Source of the DNA: Gloeocapsa sp. PCC 7428
Lineage (GTDB): Bacteria; Cyanobacteriota; Cyanobacteriia; Cyanobacteriales; Chroococcidiopsidaceae
Direction: 5' to 3'
Length of the DNA stretch: 64,000 bases
Assembly (NCBI RefSeq): GCF_000317555.1
Contig: NC_019745.1
Coordinates: 2,728,001-2,792,000, forward strand
Below, piece by piece: positions 1 through 10,503 of this stretch. Made by a program: the position numbers and the translations under genes. Numbering within the stretch: the stretch's first letter is position 1; each line of letters begins with the position of its first letter. The notes beneath the pieces are model-generated. The model saw nothing but the letters and a program-made list of their open reading frames with translations, was not told the origin of the DNA and made no database searches.

Positions 1-1968
1 CAGTTATTGAGTGCGAGAAATTTATTCTATTGGCGGCGGGTTGGTATTGATCTACAACAACTTGATGTTGCTCTTCTTGTGCAGCCATTACACAATGCGA
101 TCGCCTCTGGTACACTGCACTGTCAAACCGACAGATTAGAAATTCAAGCAAGTTATGGATTAGGGCTTGCGATCGCCCGCGGCGAAGTTATCCCCGATTT
201 TTACTCGGTAGATCCAAAATCGGGAACAGTGCGATCGCAAACGCTAGGGTACAAAACAATTGCGTATGGTGTGACTAATTTACCCGTACCAGCAGGATTC
301 ACCCACCATACATCTTTTAGCAACCAAAATGACTTGCAAGTTTTTCTACTCAATGCTGCACAACAGCAACAATATGTCTTGCAACACAATTTACAGCAAT
401 TAATTCATCTGGGACAAAAATTCATTCAAGAAACGCATTCCGCGATCGCGTGCGAGTGGGCGTTAGAAACCGCAGGCGTTGAGCCACATTTAGTGATTAC
501 TCAATACCGCGATTCTCCAGTTGTAGGAGAAACCCGCCCTCAACCGCTTGCGTCGTCTTCAGCATTGCTGCAAGGGCTAGCTGCTGCGCCAGGACGTTCG
601 ATTGCACCTGCGTACGTTGTTAGCGATCCTCAACAGACGCCGCACTTACCACCAGGAGTTATTGTTGTTACAACGGCGATCGCACCTGATTGGTTGCCCA
701 TACTACAACACGCTGCGGGCTTTATCACCGAACACGGCGGCTTAACGTCGCATAGCGCGATCTTAGCAAGAGAACTTGGAATTCCCGCCGTCGTCAGCGT
801 CGCGCAGGTAACTCAGATTTTGCAAACGGATGATTTAATTGATCTCGATGGCGATCGCGGTGAAATTCATCGTCTCAGAAGTCAAACCGAACAAACGCGA
901 TCGCACCCCATAACTGCGCTACCAACACCCAACCGCAAAAATTCAACGCATCGCCGTATCATACCATATAAGCGCTACAGACAATTCAATAAATCTTTAT
1001 CAAATCATCATGTGCCAATTGCAACTCAAATTTTCCTCAACTTAAGTCAGCGTCATCTATTGAATAAAATGCAAAAGCTACCAGTGGATGGCTTAGGTTT
1101 GTTGAGGTCTGAGCTTATGGTATTGAATATGCTAAAGGGTCAATCGATACTCGAATGGTTGCCGCAGCGCCAGTCAGAATTACTCGAACTTTGGCAAGAA
1201 CACATTGCGCAGTTTGCCCGCGCCTTTGCACCAAAACCCGTGTTTTATCGCTCACTCGATTGGCGATCGCCTGAGTTTCAATTACTTTCTAATCCAGCGC
1301 TATCCACAGGTGACGCTCATTTTAGCTCCGGCTATCGTGGCATTGTCAGCTATTTGCAAGATCCTACGCTGTTTGATTTAGAACTGACTGCTTTAGCAGG
1401 CGTACAGCAAGCAGGCTACGATAATATTCACTTACTTCTACCGTTTATGCGGACTGTAGAAGAATTTGTCTTTTGTCGGCAGCGAGTTGAACAAGTCGGA
1501 TTAACTCAATCTCCGCAGTTTCAATTGTGGATTATGGCAGAAGTGCCATCAGTGTTATTTTTGCTTCCAGAATATGTGGCGGCTGGCGTTCAAGGCGTTT
1601 CAATTGGGACAAACGATTTAACACAGTTGCTGCTAGGCGTTGACCGCGATTTTGGGCATTTAGCTCATTTTGACGCCCGCCATCCTGTCGTGATGCGCGC
1701 GATCGCCCAAATTATTCAACAAGCGAAACAAGCACGCATTCCCTGTACGATCTGCGGCCAGGCACCTGTTTTGTATCCCGAATTAATCGATTCTTTGGTA
1801 GAGTGGGGAATTACGGCAATTTCAGTCGAAGCTGATGCGGTGGAAGTAACGTATCAGGCGATCGCCCGCGCCGAACAACGCTTACTTTTGAAGAGTGCGC
1901 GTCATCAATTACACGCAGAAACTAGCAAATTTGCTACAGAACCAACACCAGAAGATCTGGAATATTAG
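1..1968 (+). CDS. PEP synthase-like phosphotransfer enzyme, 5' end cut by window edge
   Basis: The reading frame is open to the first base, so the N-terminus lies outside the window; the TTG at position 7 is probably not the start. The visible part begins in the end of a PPDK/PEP-synthase N-terminal ATP-binding domain. It continues into the mobile phosphohistidine domain (GGLTSHSAILARELGIP, catalytic His near base 752) and ends in a PEP-utilizing TIM-barrel domain with EVPSVLFLLPEY, SIGTNDLTQ and the cysteine motif CTICGQAP. The family interconverts pyruvate and PEP with ATP (PEP synthase) or transfers phosphate from PEP. A basic linker of about 60 residues between the mobile and C-terminal domains looks poorly conserved. 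The family is certain; the exact substrate is not, because the nucleotide-binding domain is missing. Confidence 0.85.
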   Translation, partial: QLLSARNLFYWRRVGIDLQQLDVALLVQPLHNAIASGTLHCQTDRLEIQASYGLGLAIARGEVIPDFYSVDPKSGTVRSQTLGYKTIAYGVTNLPVPAGFTHHTSFSNQNDLQVFLLNAAQQQQYVLQHNLQQLIHLGQKFIQETHSAIACEWALETAGVEPHLVITQYRDSPVVGETRPQPLASSSALLQGLAAAPGRSIAPAYVVSDPQQTPHLPPGVIVVTTAIAPDWLPILQHAAGFITEHGGLTSHSAILARELGIPAVVSVAQVTQILQTDDLIDLDGDRGEIHRLRSQTEQTRSHPITALPTPNRKNSTHRRIIPYKRYRQFNKSLSNHHVPIATQIFLNLSQRHLLNKMQKLPVDGLGLLRSELMVLNMLKGQSILEWLPQRQSELLELWQEHIAQFARAFAPKPVFYRSLDWRSPEFQLLSNPALSTGDAHFSSGYRGIVSYLQDPTLFDLELTALAGVQQAGYDNIHLLLPFMRTVEEFVFCRQRVEQVGLTQSPQFQLWIMAEVPSVLFLLPEYVAAGVQGVSIGTNDLTQLLLGVDRDFGHLAHFDARHPVVMRAIAQIIQQAKQARIPCTICGQAPVLYPELIDSLVEWGITAISVEADAVEVTYQAIARAEQRLLLKSARHQLHAETSKFATEPTPEDLEY

Positions 1969-2685
1969 AGAAGGGACTTACTAGCTTAATAAGCTGAATA
2001 CAATTTAAAAGCTCTCTCTTAAGGAAGGTGCAAAAAAATTATTCTTGAAGTTCTTTTGATGTAGTTGTACTCAAGAAAGCTTATGAATAATTGAGTAGAA
2101 ACGCGAACCGATAGCTAAGCAATTTACAGTTTGCTGACGCTTGTATGTAAAGAGTATGTGAAGAACGCTGGGAATTATCCTCCTTGACGCTGCTATTTGT
2201 TAAAGTTTCTGTGAAGTGTGACTTGCAATACACACTATTTTTACTCATACCTGGTAATTAAAGTCATGTTTCTCTTAATTATTGCAGCGTTTATCAATCA
2301 AAAAAAACTGACTCCGTAAATGTAGCGATAAGTATCAAATCAAGCTAGTATGTTTACTAAACTTAACTAAATGTCTGAGATTCTGCCGAATAGAGGCAAT
2401 AACTGTATGTAAACGTAAAGTTTAGTGATATTACTCCCACACAAAAGTTAATAGAGCGAGGAACTTATTTTCCACAATTAAGTCCATGTCTCGGTAAACC
2501 CTCACACATAAGTGTTTTTTTATTGCACAACCTTCTCAAGACGAATTGAATAGATGTGTAAAAAAGTGTACCTTGTAGTGATGAATATTCCGAATTATTA
2601 CTAGGGAAGCCGTAAATTAAATGAAGTTCTTGTGTAATGGTGACAACAAAAGATTTTCCTAGGTTCTAGGGTGGAGGTGCAGCTA
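1969..2685. other. 717-bp intergenic region upstream of the sugar transferase
   Basis: No convincing coding frame, tRNA or repeat is visible here. The stretch is AT-rich and ends with a good ribosome-binding site for the next gene. It may hold the promoter and a long 5' leader of the exopolysaccharide gene, but no conserved RNA fold is recognisable by eye. Confidence 0.5.
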
Positions 2686-4131
2686 ATGACGTCTACGACT
2701 TCCTTATCAATCAACAAATTAGATCTCCGCGCCCCCGTATTCACGAGACTACGCAGAGGCACAGGTGTTAGGTGGCTGCGTGTTACATCATTGATGTCGC
2801 TTGATGCCACAATGTTATATACAGCATGGCACTTGGCAGAAAAGCTTGGCACCCCACTCGATTCTCCCTGGAACACAGCTTATAATCCGTTCTCGATTTT
2901 GCCAATCCTCGCAACTGAAATCGGGTTAATCGCAGCTAAAAAACTGTATGATGCAAGGCAAGAGCGGCGAGACTACTTCAATCTTGTCAAAGCGCTAACG
3001 ATCGCGCACTTACTCTTGTTACTCGCAGCATTTTTCTATCAGCCGAATGGCTTTGTTTCGCGATCTACTTTCGTTTTGTCGTGGGTGTTTAGCATATCGC
3101 TCACGTTTATTGCTCGTTTTGCATTTGATAGCACTGTAGAATACGTACGCAAGCAAGGTGCGGTTTGTTATCGTACCTTTATCATTTCGCGCCCAGAAGA
3201 TCGAGAGAAAGCAAATCGACTGATTGCGCGCGAAAACTGCTACAAAGTTTTAGGCTGGGCTGATGTCAGTGCTTTAGTAGCAGATAAAGATAACCTTGAC
3301 GCTACAATTGAGCAGATATGCAGCTTAGGCGTATCCGAAGTCTTTGTTTGCTCGTGGGCATCGATTAAAAGCCGGATGTTTCTTTACTGGAAACTACGGA
3401 ATGCCGGAATTACGCTGCATATTTTGCCAATCGATGTTGATTTAGAAGGAATTCAAAGAAACTTAGAACTCAAGATGGTGGGTGGATTACCAGCACTCAA
3501 GCTGTCTCCCCCGTTGATCACTGGTAGTGACTTTTTGATGAAGCGTTGCTTTGATTTTATCTGTGCAACAAGCTTTGTTTTACTCGCATCACCGCTTTAT
3601 CTTTTAATCGCGTTACTAATTAAAATAGACTCTCCAGGTCCTATCTTCTACAAGCAAACTCGAATTGGTTTGCACGGTAAACCATTTAAGGTGTGGAAGT
3701 TCAGAACGATGGTAGTCAATGCAGATAAGCTGCAAAAAGAACTCGAAGCCAGAAATGAAAATAAAGACGGAATTCTCTTCAAGATTAAGGACGATCCGCG
3801 AATTACGGGTGTGGGTAAGTTTCTCCGCCGTTACAGCTTAGACGAGTTACCGCAACTGTTTAATGTGATGTTTGGCGAGATGAGTTTGGTGGGTCCGCGT
3901 CCGTTACCCGTGAGAGACGTCGAGAAGTTTTCGGAACATCATTTTATTCGCCAGGAAGTTTTACCAGGAATTTCAGGATTGTGGCAAGTTTCTGGTAGGT
4001 CAGATATTACGGATTTTGAACAGGTAATCCGCCTCGATGTCACTTACATGGAAAATTGGTCATTATGGTTAGATATGCAAATCTTGCTGCAAACGGTCAT
4101 GGTGATTGTAGGTAAAAAAGGCGCGTACTAA
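2686..4131 (+). CDS. Polyprenyl-phosphate sugar-1-phosphate transferase (exopolysaccharide initiation)
   Basis: Membrane enzyme expected to move a sugar phosphate from a nucleotide sugar to undecaprenyl phosphate, the first step of exopolysaccharide assembly. The N-terminal part has hydrophobic segments (roughly residues 60-150) and a nucleotide-binding-like middle domain. The C-terminal third is a classic bacterial sugar transferase domain: hydrophobic helix, then DSPGPIFYKQTRIG, KVWKFRTM, DELPQLFNV, MSLVGPRP and GISGLWQVSGRS. I chose the ATG at 2686 over the GTG at 2671 because GGAGG lies 8 bases before the ATG. It stands alone, with a strong terminator about 110 bp downstream, so it is probably monocistronic. 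Sugar specificity cannot be read from sequence. Confidence 0.9.
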   Translation: MTSTTSLSINKLDLRAPVFTRLRRGTGVRWLRVTSLMSLDATMLYTAWHLAEKLGTPLDSPWNTAYNPFSILPILATEIGLIAAKKLYDARQERRDYFNLVKALTIAHLLLLLAAFFYQPNGFVSRSTFVLSWVFSISLTFIARFAFDSTVEYVRKQGAVCYRTFIISRPEDREKANRLIARENCYKVLGWADVSALVADKDNLDATIEQICSLGVSEVFVCSWASIKSRMFLYWKLRNAGITLHILPIDVDLEGIQRNLELKMVGGLPALKLSPPLITGSDFLMKRCFDFICATSFVLLASPLYLLIALLIKIDSPGPIFYKQTRIGLHGKPFKVWKFRTMVVNADKLQKELEARNENKDGILFKIKDDPRITGVGKFLRRYSLDELPQLFNVMFGEMSLVGPRPLPVRDVEKFSEHHFIRQEVLPGISGLWQVSGRSDITDFEQVIRLDVTYMENWSLWLDMQILLQTVMVIVGKKGAY

Positions 4132-4243
4132 TATCACGTCCAGTTAAAGAATTATCTCATTAAGGCAGCAGAGGAGGGGAGGAGCAAGGGTGCAGAGGAG
4201 AAAAGTTTTTAGGCTTTATGTATAGGTTTGGAAATTAGTACTT

Positions 4244-4273
4244 AGCTAGTCGCAACACGGCTAGCTTTTTTTT
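4244..4273 (+). terminator. Rho-independent terminator of the sugar transferase gene
   Basis: A 9-bp stem (AGCTAGTCG paired with CGGCTAGCT, one G-T wobble) with a 5-base loop is followed by a run of seven T. It ends at the convergent stop codon of the next minus-strand gene. Confidence 0.85.
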
Positions 4274-5846
4274 AGGAAAGCGAGGGTAAAGATTCTAATG
4301 CTGCACCTGGGACTTTTTCTAACACAGGTAGCGTTACCGTAAAAGTTGTTCCTTGCCCTTCACCTGCACTATCAACTGCAACTGTACCATGATGTAGTTC
4401 TACTAAATGGCGGACAATGCCCAATCCTAAACCAAGCCCGCCATGGCTGCGCGTTGTAGTGCTATCGCCTTGGCGAAAAGTGTCGAATACATAGGGAAGA
4501 AAGTCAGGACTAATGCCAATACCAGTATCTTGCACGTGAATCTGCGTATGCGCAGCATCAATCGATTCTACACGTACTGCTACGATACCGCGTTCAGGAG
4601 TAAACTTAATTGCATTCGTGAGTAAATTCCAAATGACTTGTTGTAAACGTTCAGGATCGGCACAGACAAGATTGGTGTTGGTGTCAAAATACGTTTCGAG
4701 TTGAATCGCTTTCGCCTCAGCTGCTGGGCGTACTGCATTGATTGCGGCTTCGATGATGGGTATCAAGTTGACTGGACAAAGGTGCAACCGCAGTTTACCT
4801 TGAATAATCCGTGAAATATCGAGGATGTCCTCGATGAGTTGAGCTTGCGATTTGGCGTTGCGTTCGATTGTTTCGAGGGCTTTGGCAATTGTTTTTTCGT
4901 CAAACTTGCGCGTACGTAAAAGCCTCGCCCAGCCGAGAATCGAGTTTAGAGGGGTACGTAGTTCGTGGGATAGAACTGCGAGAAACTCATCCTTCATACG
5001 GTTCGCAGCTTCAGCTTCGGCGCGTGCGGCTTGCTCGTAAATGAGTTTACTGCGTTCTGCTTCTGCTTGCTTGCGATCGCTAATGTCTTCTAAAGTTCCG
5101 ACATAACCAATGACTTCGCCTTTGTCACAAAGCATCGGCGACGATCGCAAATGCACCCAACGTACGGTAGATTGTGTTTGAATGCGAAACTCGTTTGAGT
5201 ATTCTTGTCCACTCTGAAAACACGCAGACCATTCATTAAAAATGCGATCGCGTTCTTCAAGATGAATTATTTGCCACCAATTTTCGGTAATTTGCTCTCG
5301 CGTACACTCACAAATTATTTGACACCGCGAGTTCATATACGTACATTTTCCTGCGGGATCAATTAAAAAAATTCCGACTGGGGAACTTGCACTTAAGCGC
5401 CGAAAGCGTTCTTCATTTTTTTTGAGTTCGGCGGCTTGTCTTTCAATTTGTGCGGTTTTTTGGTACAGTTCTACAAAAACAGCAACTTTGGAAGTTAAGA
5501 TTTCCGGCTGAATCGGTTTAAATAAATAATCTACCGCCCCTAGCGAATAACCTCGAATTTGTAGCGTATCACTGGTGCTAAAAGCTGTGAGGAAAATAAT
5601 GGGTGTCGAGTGCGATCGCGCCCGTTGACGAATGAGTGTAGCCGTTTCAAACCCATCCATATCAGGCATTTGCACGTCGAGCAAAATGACGGCAAAATCT
5701 TGATTTAATAAGCATCGCAGTGCTTCCATCCCCGAATGCGCTTTGACAAGGTTTTGTCCCAAGCCCTCTAAAATCGCCTCCAGCGCCAAGAGATTCTCTG
5801 GATGGTCATCTACCATAAGAATATTGACTTTCGGTTCTGATGGCAT
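4272..5846 (-). CDS. Response regulator-PAS-histidine kinase
   Basis: Soluble sensor kinase of 524 residues with a receiver domain in front. Order: REC (about 8-130, phospho-Asp in VILLDVQMPDMDG), PAS/PAC (about 150-270, ending DISDRKQAE), HisKA with the [14 protein letters not shown] His box (about 295-360), and HATPase with DTGIGIS and GGLGLGLGI. The architecture suggests a phosphorelay element that takes phosphate from another kinase and senses a ligand through PAS. I prefer the ATG at 5846, preceded by AAGGTGA, over the TTG seven codons upstream, which has no ribosome-binding site. It lies downstream of a CheR and a larger hybrid kinase on the same strand, which are plausible partners. 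The input signal is unknown. Confidence 0.9.
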   Translation of the reverse strand: MPSEPKVNILMVDDHPENLLALEAILEGLGQNLVKAHSGMEALRCLLNQDFAVILLDVQMPDMDGFETATLIRQRARSHSTPIIFLTAFSTSDTLQIRGYSLGAVDYLFKPIQPEILTSKVAVFVELYQKTAQIERQAAELKKNEERFRRLSASSPVGIFLIDPAGKCTYMNSRCQIICECTREQITENWWQIIHLEERDRIFNEWSACFQSGQEYSNEFRIQTQSTVRWVHLRSSPMLCDKGEVIGYVGTLEDISDRKQAEAERSKLIYEQAARAEAEAANRMKDEFLAVLSHELRTPLNSILGWARLLRTRKFDEKTIAKALETIERNAKSQAQLIEDILDISRIIQGKLRLHLCPVNLIPIIEAAINAVRPAAEAKAIQLETYFDTNTNLVCADPERLQQVIWNLLTNAIKFTPERGIVAVRVESIDAAHTQIHVQDTGIGISPDFLPYVFDTFRQGDSTTTRSHGGLGLGLGIVRHLVELHHGTVAVDSAGEGQGTTFTVTLPVLEKVPGAALESLPSLS

Positions 5847-5910
5847 TGCTTCACCTTGAATAGACAATTGGGGAGATATGGCAGTACACTCTGAAGTTCT
5901 AGCGATGAAG

Positions 5911-5945
5911 AGTGGCTAGTAGTTAGTCACGAGTTACTAGCCACT
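5911..5945. repeat. Intergenic palindrome with 11-bp stem
   Basis: AGTGGCTAGTA pairs perfectly with TACTAGCCACT across a 13-base loop. The same CTAGCCACT word recurs near 45090, between clpR and clpP, so it looks like a member of a short dispersed palindromic repeat. There is no T-run on the minus strand, so it is not a simple terminator for the flanking genes. Confidence 0.6.
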
Positions 5946-6032
5946 TTTACTTACCTTCGTAATCAACTAGATTGGGAATAAACTCTCACTTGACAATGAT
6001 CTTTTTTTAGCAAATGATGACCTGAATCGCTA

Positions 6033-6851
6033 CTAACTGATTTTTTGATAAAGTCGTTCACGACCTGCTAATTGTTTATAGTATCTTTCTCGTTGACTTA
6101 AAGGGAGTGTTTCTTGATTTCCCAACCCCAAAATGCCAAACAAGCACAAACTTTCATAAAAAAGCTTGTGGACTTGCTGCTGGAGTGACTGATTAAAGTA
6201 AATGAGGACATTGCGGCACAAAATTGCATTAAATTCATTGAACGAGCGATCGCATACTAGATTGTGTTGCGCAAAGACGATGTTTTCTTTGAGAAACGCG
6301 CGGAAAATTGCACGATCGTAGGCTGCGGTGTAATACTCGGAAAATGATTGCTTACCTCCTGCTTGTAAATAGTACTGAGTATATTCTTGCATCAGTCGCA
6401 AAGGAAAAATTCCAGCTTTGGCAGTTTTTAATACCGTCTCATTGATATCTGTTGCGTAAATGCGACAACGATGATATATTTCTTCTTCATGCAATAAAAT
6501 TGCTAGTGAATATACCTCTTCACCAGTGGAACACCCCGCGCACCAAATACGAACAAACGGATAGGTTTTGAATAAAGGTATCACTTTTTGTCTGAAGGTG
6601 AGATAAAAGCTAGGATCGCGAAACATTGCAGTTACATTAACTGTCATGTAGCCAAGAAATTGCTCGAAAAAAGCGCGATCGTGCAAAACTTTTGCTTGCA
6701 GTGCTGAAACAGTAGCTAACTTCTCTAAGTATAAAATATTCTGAATGCGGCGTTTGATAGCAACAGGAGCGTAACGGCGAAAATCCAAACCGTAGTAATT
6801 AAATATACCTTCTAGCAATAGCTGAATTTCAATATCTTCAAGTTCGTTCAT
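6033..6851 (-). CDS. CheR-type protein-glutamate methyltransferase
   Basis: SAM-dependent methyltransferase of the CheR family, which methylates glutamates of chemoreceptors. Visible are the N-terminal helical domain (about 1-75) and the SAM-binding segment VRIWCAGCSTGEEVYSLAI, then IYATDINETVL and FNAILCRNVLIYF, all typical CheR motifs. The start at 6851 gives MNELEDIEIQ, a usual CheR N-terminus; ATGs at 6875 and 6980 are alternatives, and the longest form would overlap the upstream kinase by 77 bases. No ribosome-binding site decides it. No CheB or chemoreceptor is visible nearby, and the flanking genes are hybrid kinases, so it may act in a non-chemotactic signalling module. Confidence 0.88.
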   Translation of the reverse strand: MNELEDIEIQLLLEGIFNYYGLDFRRYAPVAIKRRIQNILYLEKLATVSALQAKVLHDRAFFEQFLGYMTVNVTAMFRDPSFYLTFRQKVIPLFKTYPFVRIWCAGCSTGEEVYSLAILLHEEEIYHRCRIYATDINETVLKTAKAGIFPLRLMQEYTQYYLQAGGKQSFSEYYTAAYDRAIFRAFLKENIVFAQHNLVCDRSFNEFNAILCRNVLIYFNQSLQQQVHKLFYESLCLFGILGLGNQETLPLSQRERYYKQLAGRERLYQKIS

Positions 6852-6903
6852 ATTGCTAATTGCAATAGTCAACATAGTTAGTACGAATCTGGTCTCTGAC
6901 CTC

Positions 6904-9900
6904 TTACTGATACAACCAAACACGCATGAGCGATAGCAGTTGCTCGATATCAACTGGCTTAGTAATATAATCTGACGCACCCGCAGCGATGCATTTTTCG
7001 CGATCGCCTACCATCGCTTTCGCCGTCAGTGCAATAATTGGTAGCGATTGAAACTGTTCTTTGGCACGAATTGCCTGCATTGTCTGATAACCGTTCATCT
7101 CTGGCATCATCACATCCATCAGGACAATATCAATATTTGGTGTTTGTTCTAACAGAGCAATTCCTTCTTTACCATTTTCCGCAAATAAAACGTGCATTTG
7201 ATAGCGCTCTAGCACGCTTGTGAGTGCGAAAATATTGCGTACATCGTCATCAACAATCAAAACGTGTTTTCCTGTCAGTAAACTATCGCGCTGTGTTGGA
7301 GGTTCGTGACGTTTAGGTGTAGGTAAAGAGGCTTGCACGCGGTGCAAAAATAAAGCGGTTTCATCTAATAACCGTTCGAGGGAGACACCGAGTTGCAGAT
7401 CGCTTCCTTGGGGTTGATCCTTGATCACGATCGCTTGTGCAATGCGCTTGAGTTCAGTTTCTTCTTGGCGTGTAAGTTCAATACCCGTATAGACTATGAT
7501 GGGTAATTCGCTACTATACTGCTGTTTAATCGCTTGAATTAGCTCAAACCCACTCATATCGGGTAGCCCCAAATCGAGGATTAGGCAATCAAAATGATGA
7601 TGTTGCAGTGCAATTAAGGCTTCTGCGCCCGTACCCACAGCCATCACCTCAACATCTTTGTTTTCCATCAACTCGGCAATATTTTGGCGCTGCGCGGCGT
7701 TATCTTCGATGACAAGGAGATTTTTGACTTGATGCGCGGCGATTTCTTTGATGTCAGCGAGAACTTTGGCTAAAGCTTCACTATTAACAGGCTTTTGTAC
7801 ATAAGCGATCGCCCCAGGAGATAAACTGTAAGTAAAATGTTCGCGTCCCGCAATTGTATGTACTGGAATGCGTTGCGTTTTGGGATGATGCTGTAGACGC
7901 TCTAGTAAGGCACTACTATCGAGATCGGGTAAGTTGATATCAACCATAATGCCATTTGGTTGAAACTGCTGGGCTAGCAGAAGTCCATCATTGGCATTTT
8001 GGGCTAAGAGAACTTTAAACCCGTGTTGTTGTGCCATGTTAAGTAAAACGCGAGCAAAGTTAAGATCGTCTTCAACGATTAACAGCGTGCGATCGCCTTG
8101 TTGAATTTCGTTGCGATCGTCTTGAAGGAAGGGGCGAGAAGTGGGGGGTGAGGGATGAGAGATTTTTTTATCTTGTTTGTTTTCTTGTTTTTCCCTCACC
8201 TCCGATCTCTGAATTTTGTTTCCTGTATCATTAAGCGGTAGATAAAGCGTGAACGTACTACCTACGCCTAACCGGCTGACAAGCTGTATATCTCCGCCTA
8301 AAAGTCGGGCGATTTCGCGGCTAATCGATAAACCTAAGCCAGTACCGCCGTATTTACGATTTGTTGTACCATCAGCTTGTTGAAACGCCGCAAAAATTAA
8401 TTCGTGCTTATCTTGTGCAATACCAATTCCGGTATCTTCTACTGCGAAAGCTAACACGACATCCGCACGATTCAACGATTCTTGCTTAGGGTTCCATCCT
8501 TCAGTCGCAATATCAATCTTAAAGCTAACCTTTCCTTGTTCGGTAAATTTAAAAGCATTCGCCAACAGATTTTTTAAAACTTGTTGTAAGCGTTTACCAT
8601 CGGTATAGATAACATCAGGTAAGCGATCGCGAGCAAACTCGACAGTAAATTCTAGCCCTTTGTCTTGCGCAATTTGCTGAAATGTCCGCTCAATATTGAC
8701 ACGCAAATCGGTTAACGTCAGCGGATTGATATCAACGGACATTGTTCCCGATTCAATTTTGGCAAGATCGAGAATGTCGTTAATGAGTCCGAGTAAGTCT
8801 TTTCCTGAAGCATAAATTGTGCGGCTGTATTCTACTTGTTTTTCGGTTAAGTTACCCGCACCATTATCCGCAAGTAATTTCGCTAAAATTAATAAACTGT
8901 TGAGCGGTGTCCTGAGTTCATGGGACATATTCGCGAGAAACTGCGATTTATATTGCGAAATTCGCTCTAATTCAGTAGCTTTTTCCTCTAAAGACTGTCT
9001 GGCGCGATCAACTTCTTCATTTTTTTGTTCTACTTCTTGATTTCGCGCCGAAAGTAACTCAGCTTTTTCTTCAAGTTCTTCGTTGAGTTGCTGCAATTCT
9101 TCGTTTGTCTGCTGTAACTCTTCTTGCTGCTGTTCGAGGCGGTGATTGCTGTTTCGCAGTTCTTCTTGCTGCGCTTGAAGTTTGATTGTTAAAGCCTGTG
9201 CTTGCTGTAGTAGTTGTTGCGTGCGCGAGTCAGAGGCGATCGTATTGAGGACAATTGCCAGGTTATCACTTGCTTGCTCTAAAAACGTCACGTGAAGTTC
9301 GCTTAGACGTTGTAAGGATGCAAGTTCAATCACGGCGCTAACTTGGGAATTAAATACTATCGGTAAAACAATAATCGTTTGCGGTGTCGCTTCGCCTAAA
9401 CCAGAACGAATTCGCAGATAGTGACTTGGTACTTCAGTGAGTAAAATTTTTTGCTGCGTTAAGGCACATTGTCCGATTAAACCTTCGCCTAATTGAAATT
9501 TTTGTGGTATTTCTTCTTGATGTGCGTAGCTGCTTAGAAGTTTAAGAACTGGTTTCTCATTGCTAGTATCCATCAGGTAAAAAACACCTTGTTGGGCATT
9601 TACCAAGGGAACTAATTCAGATAAAACAGATTCAGCAACCTTCTCGATATTTCTTTGACCTTGAAGCATGAGTGCAAACTTTGCTAAGTTTGACTTGAGC
9701 CATGCCTGCTCATTATTTTTTATTGTTGTTGTGCGTAAACTCGCAATCATCTGATTAAAAGTACGAGTTAAGACACCAACTTCATCTTGGCGATTTTGTT
9801 CAGGGACACTAACAAATAAATCTCCTGCGGCTAGCTTTGTCACCACTGCTGAAACTTCGGCGAGAGGTTGTGAGATATTTTTGCTGAGAAAATAAGCAAT

Positions 9901-10503
9901 TAAAATTAACGTGCCAAAAGCTAGAGGAATACCGAAAAGAATAGTAGAAATTGTTTGTTGCGTTGCGGCTTCGGCTAGTTGCGATCGCTGTTGTAATAAT
10001 TCGCGTTCTTCTACTTCTATATCGGCTAATACGGCGCGAATGCGATCCATCAAATCTTTGCCCTCACCAGTCAGGACAATTTGTCGTGCAGCTTCCAAAC
10101 CTTGGGTTTCTTGTAGCGTTAGTGTTTGTTGAATAAGTGCTATTCTGCGATTGACTAAGGGTTCTAAAGTAGCAATTCTGTTTTGTTGACTAGGATTATC
10201 CGATGTCAGTTGCCGCAGATCGTTAATGTTTCTTTCTATAACTGTAATTGCCGCGTTATAAGGCTCAAGATAGCGTCTATCTCCTGTCAGAATATAGCCT
10301 CTTTGTCCAGTTTCAGCATCTTTAATTCTTGAACTGAGGTCTTCTAACTCTGTAATAACTCGATAGCTATGATTTTCTCTGCGTGCAGTATCGACAAGCT
10401 GTGCTGTATTGCGATAAGAAACTAAGCCAATTGTGCTTAGCATTGTTAATGCCAAAGCAAAACTCGCACCTATTTTTGTCCCTATTTTTAAGTTGCTCAA
10501 CAT
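6904..10503 (-). CDS. Large hybrid histidine kinase: CHASE3-HAMP-GAF-HisKA-HATPase-REC-REC-REC
   Basis: Membrane-anchored sensor kinase of 1199 residues. In order: transmembrane helix (12-32), a CHASE3-like extracellular domain containing [13 protein letters not shown], a second helix (about 186-207), HAMP, GAF (about 285-425), a long Gln/Glu-rich coiled coil (430-520), HisKA with [12 protein letters not shown], HATPase with DTGIGIA and GGTGLGLS, and three receiver domains (about 805-920, 930-1045, 1080-1195) each with a conserved acidic pocket and phospho-Asp. This is a multi-step phosphorelay protein. Its ATG overlaps the stop of ureG by 7 bases, implying translational coupling to the urease maturation genes. 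The cheR follows within about 50 bases. The signal is unknown. Confidence 0.93.
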   Translation of the reverse strand: MLSNLKIGTKIGASFALALTMLSTIGLVSYRNTAQLVDTARRENHSYRVITELEDLSSRIKDAETGQRGYILTGDRRYLEPYNAAITVIERNINDLRQLTSDNPSQQNRIATLEPLVNRRIALIQQTLTLQETQGLEAARQIVLTGEGKDLMDRIRAVLADIEVEERELLQQRSQLAEAATQQTISTILFGIPLAFGTLILIAYFLSKNISQPLAEVSAVVTKLAAGDLFVSVPEQNRQDEVGVLTRTFNQMIASLRTTTIKNNEQAWLKSNLAKFALMLQGQRNIEKVAESVLSELVPLVNAQQGVFYLMDTSNEKPVLKLLSSYAHQEEIPQKFQLGEGLIGQCALTQQKILLTEVPSHYLRIRSGLGEATPQTIIVLPIVFNSQVSAVIELASLQRLSELHVTFLEQASDNLAIVLNTIASDSRTQQLLQQAQALTIKLQAQQEELRNSNHRLEQQQEELQQTNEELQQLNEELEEKAELLSARNQEVEQKNEEVDRARQSLEEKATELERISQYKSQFLANMSHELRTPLNSLLILAKLLADNGAGNLTEKQVEYSRTIYASGKDLLGLINDILDLAKIESGTMSVDINPLTLTDLRVNIERTFQQIAQDKGLEFTVEFARDRLPDVIYTDGKRLQQVLKNLLANAFKFTEQGKVSFKIDIATEGWNPKQESLNRADVVLAFAVEDTGIGIAQDKHELIFAAFQQADGTTNRKYGGTGLGLSISREIARLLGGDIQLVSRLGVGSTFTLYLPLNDTGNKIQRSEVREKQENKQDKKISHPSPPTSRPFLQDDRNEIQQGDRTLLIVEDDLNFARVLLNMAQQHGFKVLLAQNANDGLLLAQQFQPNGIMVDINLPDLDSSALLERLQHHPKTQRIPVHTIAGREHFTYSLSPGAIAYVQKPVNSEALAKVLADIKEIAAHQVKNLLVIEDNAAQRQNIAELMENKDVEVMAVGTGAEALIALQHHHFDCLILDLGLPDMSGFELIQAIKQQYSSELPIIVYTGIELTRQEETELKRIAQAIVIKDQPQGSDLQLGVSLERLLDETALFLHRVQASLPTPKRHEPPTQRDSLLTGKHVLIVDDDVRNIFALTSVLERYQMHVLFAENGKEGIALLEQTPNIDIVLMDVMMPEMNGYQTMQAIRAKEQFQSLPIIALTAKAMVGDREKCIAAGASDYITKPVDIEQLLSLMRVWLYQ

